From NCBI GenBank assembly GCA_028277985.1, contig JANQFG010000055.1, positions 1 through 57,793 of the forward strand: DNA of 57,793 bases, written 5' to 3'. Position numbers and translations under genes: made by a program. Source of the stretch: a bacterium (lineage in GTDB: Bacteria > Desulfobacterota > DSWW01). Position 1 is the first letter of the stretch. Each line of letters begins with the position of its first letter. This document shows, in pieces, positions 15,747 through 23,901 of the stretch. The notes under the pieces were generated by a model that did not search any database, had not been told where the DNA came from, and worked only from the letters and a program-made list of their open reading frames with translations.

Positions 15747-16775
15747 ATGAAAAACGCAGTCCTGGTAGATGCTTGCAAGTTTGAGATCCAAGAGATGCCC
15801 AAGGTGGAACTCGTTCCGGAGACCCTGCTGCTCAAGGTGAAGTACACTTCGATCTGCGGGTCCGACATTCACATCTGGCAGTGGGGTCCCGAGCCGAAAT
15901 CGGACAAAGCGAAAGCCACCTTCGATTCCTGGAGCAAGGTCTACTTCGGGTTTCCTCCGACGGCCATCCTGGGTCATCAGATGAGCGGCGAGGTTGCGGA
16001 GACGGGCCCTGGTGTCGAGCTCTACAAGCCAGGAGACCGGGTCACGATACGCGGAGCAGGCGGCTACGCGGATTATGCGGTTGCCATGGGTCTCGGAGGG
16101 CACCCTTTGTCGAGTGTGGTCTATCCTCTGCCCGAGGAAGTCTCTTACCAGGAGGCGTCACTAGTAGAGCCCCTGTCGGTGGCGGTGGATGCAGTCCGGA
16201 GGTCCCTGTTGAACCTGGGAGATGTGGCCGTAGTGGTGGGCGCGGGAACGATCGGCCTGTTCGTCATGCAGTGCGCTAAAGCAGCCGGGGCGAAACGGGT
16301 GATCGTAACCGAGGTCTCGGACGTGAGGATCGAGAAGGCGAAGGAACTGGGTGCGGACGAGGTCGTGAACCCCCGTACCGAGAACGTGGTCGAGAGAATC
16401 AACGAGCTCACCGGCGGTTTCGGGCCGGACGTCATCTACGACTGCGCGGGAAATCCGGACGCCACCAGGTCGGTGATCGAGATGGCCCCTGTCGGCAGAG
16501 GCAAGGCGATCATCGTGTCCACGTATGAAAACGCTTTCGAAATCGACCTGAACATGGTGATGATGAAAAACCTGGACATGGTAGGATTCCTGTCCGGTCT
16601 TCCGGGAAGCTACCCGCCTCAGAACGATCCTTTCGACATTGCCATCGAGCTGATCCGGTCGGGCCGGGTCAAGGTGGAACCCCTGGTCAGCTCGGTCATG
16701 CCTCTGGAGAAGATCGATGAGGCCTTCAACAAGCTCGCTAGAGCTGAAGAGATGATGATCCTCATAGAACCGTGA
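15747..16775 (+). CDS. Zinc-dependent alcohol/polyol dehydrogenase (MDR family)
   Basis: A 342-residue medium-chain dehydrogenase. Probable catalytic zinc ligands are C37 (CGSDIH), H77 (LGHQMSG) and E141 (VEPLSVAVDAV), the sorbitol/threonine/butanediol dehydrogenase pattern. The NAD(P) loop is GAGTIG at 165-170. The structural-zinc loop of four cysteines seen in many relatives is missing: KPGDRVTIRGAGGYADYAV runs straight through that region. The ATG at 15747 follows GGGGGAA. It is followed 15 nt later by an SDR and then an AcoX-like gene, so 2,3-butanediol or acetoin is a good substrate guess; a polyol or threonine is the alternative. Confidence 0.82.
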   Translation: MKNAVLVDACKFEIQEMPKVELVPETLLLKVKYTSICGSDIHIWQWGPEPKSDKAKATFDSWSKVYFGFPPTAILGHQMSGEVAETGPGVELYKPGDRVTIRGAGGYADYAVAMGLGGHPLSSVVYPLPEEVSYQEASLVEPLSVAVDAVRRSLLNLGDVAVVVGAGTIGLFVMQCAKAAGAKRVIVTEVSDVRIEKAKELGADEVVNPRTENVVERINELTGGFGPDVIYDCAGNPDATRSVIEMAPVGRGKAIIVSTYENAFEIDLNMVMMKNLDMVGFLSGLPGSYPPQNDPFDIAIELIRSGRVKVEPLVSSVMPLEKIDEAFNKLARAEEMMILIEP

Positions 16776-16790
16776 GAAGGAGGAAGTGAG

Positions 16791-17606
16791 ATGCGGCTGA
16801 AAGACAGGGTGGCGATCGTTACAGGAGGAGGCGGAGGACTTGGCGAAGGAATCTGCATGTGCCTTGCCCGTGAGGGCGCGAACGTGGTGGTGAGTGACTT
16901 GAAGCTCGATCTGGCCGAACAGGTTGCGGCCAAGATCAAAGAGCTGGGGCAGAAGGCGCTGGCGATCCAGACGGACGTACGCGATCCGGACCAATGCAAG
17001 CAGATGGTGGACGTGACCGTGAAGGAGATGGGCGGGCTGGACATCTTGGTCGCGAATGCGGGAGTGGACGGCCTTCCGTCAGGCGACGCGCCTGTCTCGC
17101 CGTTGATCGAGGATGTGCAGGAGAGGGACTGGGACCTGGTCGTGGACGTGAACCTGAAGGGTGTGTTCATGTGCAACCGGGCCGTGGCGCCCCTGTTCAA
17201 GGAGAAGAAGGCCGGAAGGATCATCAATATCTCTTCGGTGGCAGGTCGCCAGGGCGAGGATCTCCTCGTTCCGTACGCGGCAACCAAGGCTGGCGTTATC
17301 TCGCTCACCAAGTCGATCGCCCTGCAGTTGGCCCCTTATCATGTGAACGTGAATACCGTGTGCCCCGGAATCATCTGGACACCCATGTGGGAGCGTCTGG
17401 CCAAATTCGGATCCGAGGCCATACCGGAGGCAGGCGGCGTAGCGCCCGAGGACGTGTTCAACCTCGTGGTGGCGACCAGGATTCCTTTTGGGAAACAGCA
17501 GACGCCCACGGATATCGGTAATACGGTCGTGTTCCTCGCATCGGACGAGGCGAGCGAAATCACAGGCCAGGCGATCAATGTGTGTGGTGGTATGCGTATG
17601 AACTAG
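16791..17606 (+). CDS. Short-chain dehydrogenase/reductase
   Basis: A 271-residue classical SDR. TGGGGGLG at 11-18 is the nucleotide-binding loop, NAG at 89-91 the structural motif, and S149, Y162 and K166 (ISSVAG, then PYAATK) the catalytic residues, with N121 nearby. D36 after the second beta strand (VVVSDL) points to NAD(H). It is the partner of the preceding zinc dehydrogenase (15-nt gap, AAGGAGG before its ATG). With AcoX next, an acetoin/diacetyl reductase or 2,3-butanediol dehydrogenase role is plausible but unproven; 3-oxoacyl reductases look much the same. Confidence 0.88.
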   Translation: MRLKDRVAIVTGGGGGLGEGICMCLAREGANVVVSDLKLDLAEQVAAKIKELGQKALAIQTDVRDPDQCKQMVDVTVKEMGGLDILVANAGVDGLPSGDAPVSPLIEDVQERDWDLVVDVNLKGVFMCNRAVAPLFKEKKAGRIINISSVAGRQGEDLLVPYAATKAGVISLTKSIALQLAPYHVNVNTVCPGIIWTPMWERLAKFGSEAIPEAGGVAPEDVFNLVVATRIPFGKQQTPTDIGNTVVFLASDEASEITGQAINVCGGMRMN

Positions 17607-17646
17607 ACTTGACCACGGGACGCGAGTTCCAGATACCGCGTTCGAT

Positions 17647-17763
17647 GGTTGTGTCTTGCAGTGGATATTCCGTGTTCGATTTGTTTGGGCTCCGTCGCCC
17701 CCCCGTGTCTACAAAGTCGCCCGGCACAAATCGCCCCCGGAATATCCACTGCAAGACACAACC
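17647..17763. repeat. Perfect 26-bp inverted repeat (large hairpin) after the SDR gene
   Basis: The arm at 17647-17672 (starting GGTTGTGTCTTGCAG) is the exact reverse complement of 17738-17763. The loop is 65 nt. It lies 41 nt after the SDR stop and well before AcoX. A perfect 26-bp stem is longer than a normal terminator and lacks a following T-run. A decayed miniature transposon or an RNA-level barrier between the SDR and AcoX are the two main readings. Confidence 0.7.
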
Positions 17764-17924
17764 CTGTCGATGCACAATGAACTCTCGTTACGTGGTCGGC
17801 GTTGAGCAGTTTATGCGGATTTGGAAGATATTGTAATAATGAAGTGGTTTGGGGGTAGTGGGTACCATTGCGGATCGGGTATGGGGCAAGGAGGGCGGGA
17901 GTCTATAAAGTCGCCCTGTACAAA
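17707..17924 (+). repeat. Pair of 24-nt imperfect direct repeats upstream of acoX
   Basis: GTCTACAAAGTCGCCCGGCA at 17707 (unit 17707-17730, inside the hairpin loop) recurs as GTCTATAAAGTCGCCCTGTA at 17901 (unit 17901-17924) with few mismatches, 194 nt apart. The remaining intergenic sequence 17607-18040 (434 nt in all) holds no gene. The second unit is about 116 nt before the AcoX ATG, so the pair may be a regulator site or part of a decayed repeat. Confidence 0.5.
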
Positions 17925-18040
17925 CCAGAATCGAAACACCGAAGGCACGACACGTTCCATGAAAGAAGGCAGATCCTCCCGGGCCTGAGCCTTCGCATCG
18001 CGGACGATAAGGATTCTGAGATGATACATAAGGAAGCACC

Positions 18041-19027
18041 ATGGCGCTTGTAGGCATCATCGCGAATCCGGCGTCGGGCAAGGACATCCGAAGGCTCGTG
18101 GCCCACGGCAGTGTGTTCGACAACCAGGAGAAAGTCCGCATCGTTCGAAGGATCCTGCTCGGGTTGTCGGAGATGGGGGTGGACCGCGTCTGCTTCATGC
18201 CTGACTATTACGGGATCGTGGGTCGGGCCTCCGGAGAGATCGAGATCGACACCCACGTCTTTCCCCTGGAATTCACGGCAATCGGAGAGCAGGAGGATTC
18301 CACGGTAGCCGCTCGACTCATGGAGGCGCATGGCGCGGCCTGCATCATCGTCCTGGGTGGAGACGGCACGAACCGGGCCGTGGCCAAGGGAAGCGGTTCC
18401 GTTCCGATCCTGCCGGTCTCGACGGGAACGAACAATGTCTTTCCCTCTATGGTGGAGGGAACGATTGCCGGAATGGCAGGCGGGCTGGTTGCCTGCGACC
18501 GGGTAGCGCCGGAGGAATGCACGTTTCGATCCACCAAGATCGAAGTGCTCGAAGACGGAGAGGAGAAGGATCTTGCCTTGGTGGATGTGGTCGTATACGA
18601 CGACATTTTCACGGGGTCCCGTGCAATATGGGACATGGGCAAGGTGAGTCAGGTCTTCCTCAACCGGGCAAGCGCGGACTGCATCGGCCTGTCCTCCATC
18701 GGTGGCCAGATTCGCTGCATCGACCCGGAAGAGCCGAGGGCACTCTATCTGGAACTCGGGGAAGAAGGTCAACGGGTCGTGGCGGCCGTGGCCCCTGGGC
18801 TGATCGAAAAGGTTTTTGTCCGGCACCAGCGGGTCGTCGAGGTAGGGGAAGAGATCGAAGTCAGCTCCTCGCCCTGCGTGCTCGGCCTTGACGGAGAGCG
18901 CGATTTCGAGGTTTCACCCGGCAAGCGGACAACCCTGCGGGTGGTGAAGGACGGCCCGAGGGTGGTGGATGTATCCAGGACCATGAAGGCCGCCATGCAA
19001 ACAGGTATTCTGAGTTCAATCAAGTAG
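18041..19027 (+). CDS. acoX: AcoX-like ATP-NAD kinase family protein
   Basis: A 328-residue protein of the NAD kinase fold, AcoX type. It starts VGIIANPASGKDIRRL, has the diagnostic GGDGTNR at 106-112 and STGTNNVFP at 127-135, and ends in a beta-rich half. AcoX is known from acetoin-degradation operons, where its exact biochemical role is unsettled. Its presence is the main reason to read the E1/E2 genes at 7413-10712 as acetoin dehydrogenase, although here it is separated from them by the LRR genes. AAGGAAG precedes the ATG. The acyl-CoA synthetase follows after 14 nt and is probably co-transcribed. Confidence 0.82.
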   Translation: MALVGIIANPASGKDIRRLVAHGSVFDNQEKVRIVRRILLGLSEMGVDRVCFMPDYYGIVGRASGEIEIDTHVFPLEFTAIGEQEDSTVAARLMEAHGAACIIVLGGDGTNRAVAKGSGSVPILPVSTGTNNVFPSMVEGTIAGMAGGLVACDRVAPEECTFRSTKIEVLEDGEEKDLALVDVVVYDDIFTGSRAIWDMGKVSQVFLNRASADCIGLSSIGGQIRCIDPEEPRALYLELGEEGQRVVAAVAPGLIEKVFVRHQRVVEVGEEIEVSSSPCVLGLDGERDFEVSPGKRTTLRVVKDGPRVVDVSRTMKAAMQTGILSSIK

Positions 19028-19041
19028 AGAAGGAGACCGAA

Positions 19042-20763
19042 GTGAGCGTTTACGCGGACCGATTCTGGATGAAAAACTGGGACGAGGGCGTAACCGATCT
19101 GGACCCTTCCGAATTCGACACGACCTACGTCGACATGATCCGGCCCGTTTTCGAAGCGAACGCGAACAAGACGGCCCTGGGCTACCTGGGCGTGGACGTG
19201 ACCTTCGGGGAGCTGGACCGGTACTCGAATCAGTTTGCGAATATGCTGCTCGAGAACGGCTTCCGAAAAGGGGACATCGTAGGGATCAACCTGCCGAACA
19301 CGCCGCAGTACGTGATTGCCCTGCTCGGCACGCTCAAGGCGGGTTGTAGCGTATCGGGCGTATCCCCGTTGATGTCGGCCCCTCAGATCCAGTACCAGCT
19401 GAGCGACCTGGGAGCGGGAGGCGAAAAGAAGCTCGGCTTCGTCACCCTGGACGCCGCCTTCCCCGGGCAGATCGCGAAGATCGCCCACGAAATCCCAGAG
19501 CTGGCCGTGGTGATCACCACCAGCGTGGCCGGGTTCCTTCCGAAGATCAAGCAAATCCTGGGCAAACTCACCAAGAAGGTGCCCTCCGGCAAGGTTACGC
19601 CCCTGGAGGGAAAGATCGTTCTCGATTTCCAGAAGGACATTCTCAAGAAACAGCCGACCAACCCACCGGGGATATCTCTGAGCCCGGACGATCTGGGGTA
19701 CATCCAGTACACGGGCGGCACGACAGGGCCTCCGAAGGGCGCCATGCTGAGCCATCGCAACGCGGTCCACAACGTCAGGAGCGTGCTCAGATGGCTCGGA
19801 TGGGAAGAAGCCGAGGGCGTGGTCCTGTCCGGGTTTCCCATGTTTCATATAGCGGGCTTGACCATGTCCGAAGTCACCATGTATGCGGGCTGGACCCAGG
19901 TGCTCATTCCCAACCCGCGGGATACGGACCACATCTGCAACGAGATGGTGAAGTACAAGGTGACCAACCTCGTGAACGTTCCGTCCCTGTTTCAGATGCT
20001 GATGGCCAACCCCAAATTCAGGGAAATGGACCACTCGAATCTCGGTACTTGCGTCTGTGCCGCTTCCCCCTTTCCGAAGGAATCGCAGGAAGAATTCGAG
20101 AGCATCGCTGGAAAGGGCAAGCTCCTCGAGCTCTACGGAATGACCGAAACCTCCCCCGTATCGACCATGAATCCGATGAATGGGCTGCGGAAGCTGGGGA
20201 CCATCGGCGTGCCCTTCCTGAATACCGAGGCAAAGCTCGTGGATCCGGGAACGGGTGAGGAAGCGCCTCTGGGGCAGGCAGGAGAGATCTGTATACGAGG
20301 TCCTCTGGTCATGCAAGGCTACTACAACAAACCGGAGGAGACCGCTAAGGCGATCGATGCGGACGGCTACATGCACACCGGAGACGTGGCCATCATGGAC
20401 GAAGATGGCTACATGCGAATCGTGGACCGTACCAAGGACATGATCATCGTTGGAGGCTACAAGGTCTTCTCGAGCAAAGTGGAAGACGTGATCGCCAAAC
20501 ATCCCGCCGTAGGTATGCTTGCCCTCGTGGGTATAGACAACCCGAAGCGACCCGGGTCGGAGGTCGTGAAGGGGTTCGTTCAGCTTGATCCGGGTTACAG
20601 CTACGAAGGGGACGAGAGCACAGTTCAGGAAGAGATCATCCGGTTCGCCAAGGAGAATTGTGCCCCGTATGAGGTTCCGAAGGAGATCGAGATCATCCCG
20701 GAGATGCCGTTGACCGCGGTCGGCAAGATCGACAAGAAGGTCCTGCGCGTAAAGAAAGAATAA
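19042..20763 (+). CDS. AMP-forming long-chain acyl-CoA synthetase
   Basis: A 573-residue class I adenylate-forming enzyme. The ATP motif TGGTTGPPKG is at about 224-233, LYGMTETSPVS follows, then the hinge (GYMRIVDRTKDMIIVGGYKV) and the terminal catalytic Lys in PLTAVGKIDKK. The N-terminal region resembles long-chain fatty acid CoA ligases. The start is GTG at 19042 with AGGAGA eight bases upstream. It lies 14 nt after AcoX. It could handle an acid released by the pathway upstream, but its genetic link to acetoin metabolism is only positional. It ends against the convergent decarboxylase. Confidence 0.9.
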   Translation: MSVYADRFWMKNWDEGVTDLDPSEFDTTYVDMIRPVFEANANKTALGYLGVDVTFGELDRYSNQFANMLLENGFRKGDIVGINLPNTPQYVIALLGTLKAGCSVSGVSPLMSAPQIQYQLSDLGAGGEKKLGFVTLDAAFPGQIAKIAHEIPELAVVITTSVAGFLPKIKQILGKLTKKVPSGKVTPLEGKIVLDFQKDILKKQPTNPPGISLSPDDLGYIQYTGGTTGPPKGAMLSHRNAVHNVRSVLRWLGWEEAEGVVLSGFPMFHIAGLTMSEVTMYAGWTQVLIPNPRDTDHICNEMVKYKVTNLVNVPSLFQMLMANPKFREMDHSNLGTCVCAASPFPKESQEEFESIAGKGKLLELYGMTETSPVSTMNPMNGLRKLGTIGVPFLNTEAKLVDPGTGEEAPLGQAGEICIRGPLVMQGYYNKPEETAKAIDADGYMHTGDVAIMDEDGYMRIVDRTKDMIIVGGYKVFSSKVEDVIAKHPAVGMLALVGIDNPKRPGSEVVKGFVQLDPGYSYEGDESTVQEEIIRFAKENCAPYEVPKEIEIIPEMPLTAVGKIDKKVLRVKKE

Positions 20764-20774
20764 ATGGGAAGCGG

Positions 20775-22256
20775 TCATCCCCGCGAAGTCGGGGATCCCT
20801 CAGGTTCGGAGCCGTCCTCGATCGTAGCCGCCGTCTCCTGAATCAATTTCCACGCCTGCAGCACGTGGCGCTCCTCCGTGTGAGTCTGCCCTACACAGAG
20901 CCGAAGTGTGAACTTGTCGTCCAGCTTTGTGTGGGTGAGGTACACCTTGCCGCTCTGATTCAGCTGCTCGAGCAACCGCTCGTTGATTTCGTCTCCCCCC
21001 ACGTGCCGGAAGCAGACGAGGTTCAGCGGTGCAGGAGCCGCAATCTCGAATCGCTCCGCGTTTTCGACCCGACTCGCAAAATCCTGCGCCAATCGGACGT
21101 GCTCGCGAACGTGATGCTGAAGCCCTTCCAAACCATAGTGACGAATGACGAACCAGAGCTTCAGCGACCGGAAGCGCCTGCCCAGCGGAATCCCCCAGTC
21201 CCGGTAGTCGATCACCGCGCCGGACTCGGTGGCCTGATTCCGCAGATACTCGGGTAGCACGCTCAGCGTCCGAATGAGGGCTGCCCGGTCCGCAACAAAG
21301 AAGCAGTCACAATCAAAATTGGTGAACATCCATTTGTGAGGATTGAAGCAGTAGCTGTCAGCGAACTCTAGGCCGTCGAGGATGTGGCGGAACTCCGGGC
21401 ACAGGGCTGCGGTTCCGGACATGGCGCCGTCCACGTGAAGCCATAGATCCTGTTCCCTGCAGAGGGGGCCGAGCTTCGGCAGGGGATCGATAGCATTCGA
21501 TGACGTCGTTCCCACCGTGCCACATACAAAGCATGGGATTTTACCCTCTTTGCGGTCCTCCCGGATCCTTGCGGCGAGGGCGTCGGGCCGCATTGCGAAG
21601 CGTTCATCCACCTCCACGTCTCGCAGGTTCTCGCGTCCCAACCCGGCAATCCTGACGGCCTTCTCGACGGATGAATGTGTCTGGCTCGATGCATAGGCCA
21701 CCAGCCGGCCGTCCAGCCCCTTTTCATTCCCTCGATAGCCTGTTGCGCGTTCCCGGGCCGTGAGGAGCGCAGTGAGCGTTGCCCCGGAGGCAGTGTCCTG
21801 GATCACTCCACCGCCGATCCCGTCGGACCTGAATTTCCCGGGCAGGCCCATCATGTCCACGAGCCAGTCGAGCACATGCGTTTCCAGCTCTGTGCAGGCC
21901 GGGCTCGTGGCCCACAGCATCCCCTGGACCCCCAGCCCGGCCGAAAGTAACTCTCCCAGCACCGAGGGCCCGGAGCTGTTCGAGGGAAAGAAGGCGAAGA
22001 AGTTGGGCGACTGCCAGTGGGTGATCCCTGGAAGAATGCACCTGTCCAGATCCGCTAGAATTGTCTCGAAGGATTCCCCTCTTGTCGGCGGTTCGGTGGG
22101 CAGGGAGTCCCGGATGTCCCCGGGTTCGACCCGTGATAGCACCGGCAGGGACTCCACCCGCTCGTAGTAGTCCGCGATCCAGTCCACCACGGCCCGCCCG
22201 TGCCGGCGGAACTCCTCGGGGGTCATATGGAAGCCGTCCTTCTTTCTCTCGCCCAT
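20775..22256 (-). CDS. Group II pyridoxal-phosphate decarboxylase (aromatic amino acid decarboxylase type)
   Basis: A 493-residue PLP enzyme of the aromatic-L-amino-acid decarboxylase family. HWQSPNFFAFFPSNSS is the family's substrate-site region, ASSQTHSSVEKA carries the PLP-stacking His, LHVDGAMSG the Asp that binds the pyridine nitrogen, and FNPHKW the Schiff-base Lys (about residue 308). YRDWGIPLGRRFRSLKLWFV follows as in tryptophan, tyrosine and phenylalanine decarboxylases. The start may be the ATG at 22256 (GGGAAGAAGAG upstream) or 22226 (MTPEEFR, where homologues usually begin). It is transcribed alone, convergent to the synthetase. The amine it makes cannot be specified. Confidence 0.9.
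   Translation of the reverse strand: MGERKKDGFHMTPEEFRRHGRAVVDWIADYYERVESLPVLSRVEPGDIRDSLPTEPPTRGESFETILADLDRCILPGITHWQSPNFFAFFPSNSSGPSVLGELLSAGLGVQGMLWATSPACTELETHVLDWLVDMMGLPGKFRSDGIGGGVIQDTASGATLTALLTARERATGYRGNEKGLDGRLVAYASSQTHSSVEKAVRIAGLGRENLRDVEVDERFAMRPDALAARIREDRKEGKIPCFVCGTVGTTSSNAIDPLPKLGPLCREQDLWLHVDGAMSGTAALCPEFRHILDGLEFADSYCFNPHKWMFTNFDCDCFFVADRAALIRTLSVLPEYLRNQATESGAVIDYRDWGIPLGRRFRSLKLWFVIRHYGLEGLQHHVREHVRLAQDFASRVENAERFEIAAPAPLNLVCFRHVGGDEINERLLEQLNQSGKVYLTHTKLDDKFTLRLCVGQTHTEERHVLQAWKLIQETAATIEDGSEPEGSPTSRG
20777..20796. terminator. Hairpin between convergent acyl-CoA synthetase and decarboxylase
   Basis: ATCCCCG (20777-20783), a 6-nt loop, and CGGGGAT (20790-20796) form a perfect 7-bp stem 14 nt after the synthetase stop and overlapping the last codons of the minus-strand decarboxylase. 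There is no T-run, so it is at best a bidirectional weak terminator. The sequence also resembles a REP-type unit common in proteobacteria. Confidence 0.45.
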
Positions 22257-22363
22257 GTCTTGCTCTTCTTCCCGGAATTGCTATAGGTTAGGTCCATCCT
22301 ACCGCTACGGAGACCATAGTCGGGACGCGATTGCGGGTCAAGTGACTGATCGAGGAGGGGAAG

Positions 22364-23398
22364 ATGACCGAGACGGAGATGGTCGAGAAGTTCAAGGCCT
22401 TTGTGTCCGAGAAGATTCCGGAGGCGAAAGACGTCGATATCGGGCTCGTCAATCCGATTTTCGGCGGTGCTTCCCGCCAAACCTTCAGCCTCGAACTGAA
22501 CTACGTTCTCAAGGGCGAGCCCGTGTCGGAACGGGTGATCCTGCGCCGCGAGTTTGAGTCCGGAATTATCGAGACAAGCGTGAATACGGAGTTCGATGCG
22601 TACCGGGCGTTTCACCAGACCGAGGTCCCGGTGCCGAGAGTGCTCTGGAGGGAGGAAGACCCAAAGTGGCTCGGCACACCCTTCTATGTGATGGAGGAGA
22701 TCATCGGCTGCGAGGACAAGCACATGCTGCTGACCGTCCCGCCCTTTGACGAAGTCCGCGAAAAGGTGGGGGAACAGTTCTTCCGCATCATGGCGACGAT
22801 TGCCACGACGGATCCGGCAAAGGTCGGGCTCGAGGGGAAACTCGAATCTATTGCGCCTGAGGAGTGTTGGAAACGAGAACTCGATTACTGGGAGGCGGAT
22901 GCAGACAAGAACGAACTCGAACCGCACCCGGTTCTCCGCGCCGCCATCCGGTGGCTTCGCCGCAATCCCCCGCCGCCCGCACAGAAGATCGTGATCGTCC
23001 ACGGCGACATGAGGGCCGGCAATTTCCTGTTCAATCGAAAGGGAGAAATACGAGGGATCCTGGACTGGGAGATGATGCACCTGGGGGACCCGCTCGAGGA
23101 TCTGGCCTGGTCGATGAACCGGTTGTGGAGTTGGAGTGAGCCGGAGAAGAACGGCTTCATGATCCCCCGCGAGGAAGGAGTCAGGATCTGGGAAGAAGTG
23201 AGTGGATTCAAGGCGGAGCCTGACGCGCTGTTCTGGTGGGAGCTGTTCAACAGCGTGAAGTCGGTTGCGATCTGGGTTTCCATGAACAACGTATACGCGA
23301 ACGGGTTGAACACGGACCCGATCGTGGGTTACGGCGGACTCTGGGCCATGGACCTTCAACGACGCATCATCCTGAGCCAGATGAGGGAGATCACATGA
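22364..23398 (+). CDS. APH-fold phosphotransferase family protein
   Basis: A 344-residue protein with the aminoglycoside-phosphotransferase/choline-kinase fold, of the type that occurs fused to or beside acyl-CoA dehydrogenases (ACAD10/11-like). The Brenner motif is VHGDMRAGNFLFN with D215 as catalytic base, and the metal-binding ILDWEMMHLGDP follows (D234). N-terminal NPIFGGASRQTFSLEL is the nucleotide loop. GAGGAGGGGAAG precedes the ATG. The stop overlaps the next start (ATGA), and the next two genes are coupled in the same way. The likely role is phosphorylation of a hydroxyacyl-CoA or small alcohol; antibiotic resistance is unlikely. Confidence 0.85.
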   Translation: MTETEMVEKFKAFVSEKIPEAKDVDIGLVNPIFGGASRQTFSLELNYVLKGEPVSERVILRREFESGIIETSVNTEFDAYRAFHQTEVPVPRVLWREEDPKWLGTPFYVMEEIIGCEDKHMLLTVPPFDEVREKVGEQFFRIMATIATTDPAKVGLEGKLESIAPEECWKRELDYWEADADKNELEPHPVLRAAIRWLRRNPPPPAQKIVIVHGDMRAGNFLFNRKGEIRGILDWEMMHLGDPLEDLAWSMNRLWSWSEPEKNGFMIPREEGVRIWEEVSGFKAEPDALFWWELFNSVKSVAIWVSMNNVYANGLNTDPIVGYGGLWAMDLQRRIILSQMREIT

Positions 23399-23901
23399 GA
23401 CCTAGCGCTGAACATATCCTGCAGACCGTGGCCGGAGCTCTCATAGCAGACTATGTGCCTGTCATGGAGGCGGAAAAGGCACAGGCAGAGCTCGGTCTGT
23501 TCGCACTGCTGATCGGGGTCGTGTCGGAAGAGATGGAGCGGGCCGTCTCACGAAGGCTCGAGGAGAACCGGGAATTGAGGCAGCTCTTCGCCGAGTCCCT
23601 GACCGTGGTAGGCAACGAAGATCTCAGAGAGCGGATGAGACTGGCGGCACAGGCCACGGACACAGAGTTCCGGGTTTCTGTGCTCGACAGGACAAACAAC
23701 GAGCTCCTCGCTCTGTTGACCGAGTTTCACGCTCACGTGGAGGGCCTGGAAGGAGAGGGTGCGCGCGCGACGGAAGAGGCGATCTGGAAATGCCTGGAGA
23801 ACTGGACGAAGCGACGCGAATTCGCGACCACCGAGCTGTTCACCCAGATGCTGCTCGCGTCTGCCGTGGAAAAGGCCCTTCAAAAGGAGGCCGCAACATG
23901 A
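23395..23901 (+). CDS. DUF6285-like protein
   Basis: A 168-residue all-helical protein beginning RPSAEHILQTVAGALIADYV. It matches the short DUF6285-type proteins found directly after APH-family phosphotransferases. No catalytic motif is visible. The ATG overlaps the previous stop by four bases (ATGA at 23395) and its own stop overlaps the next start in the same way (23898), so all three genes are translationally coupled. That points to a stable complex or a regulatory subunit for the kinase, which is inference. Confidence 0.72.
   Translation: MRPSAEHILQTVAGALIADYVPVMEAEKAQAELGLFALLIGVVSEEMERAVSRRLEENRELRQLFAESLTVVGNEDLRERMRLAAQATDTEFRVSVLDRTNNELLALLTEFHAHVEGLEGEGARATEEAIWKCLENWTKRREFATTELFTQMLLASAVEKALQKEAAT

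Noticed and set aside
18769..20778. 669-codon minus-strand open frame
   Set aside because: Antisense to the AcoX end and the second acyl-CoA synthetase; no recognisable domain.
22364..23398. Aminoglycoside resistance gene
   Set aside because: The APH-type motifs belong to the broad kinase fold. The coupled DUF6285 gene and metabolic context fit a small-molecule or acyl-CoA kinase.
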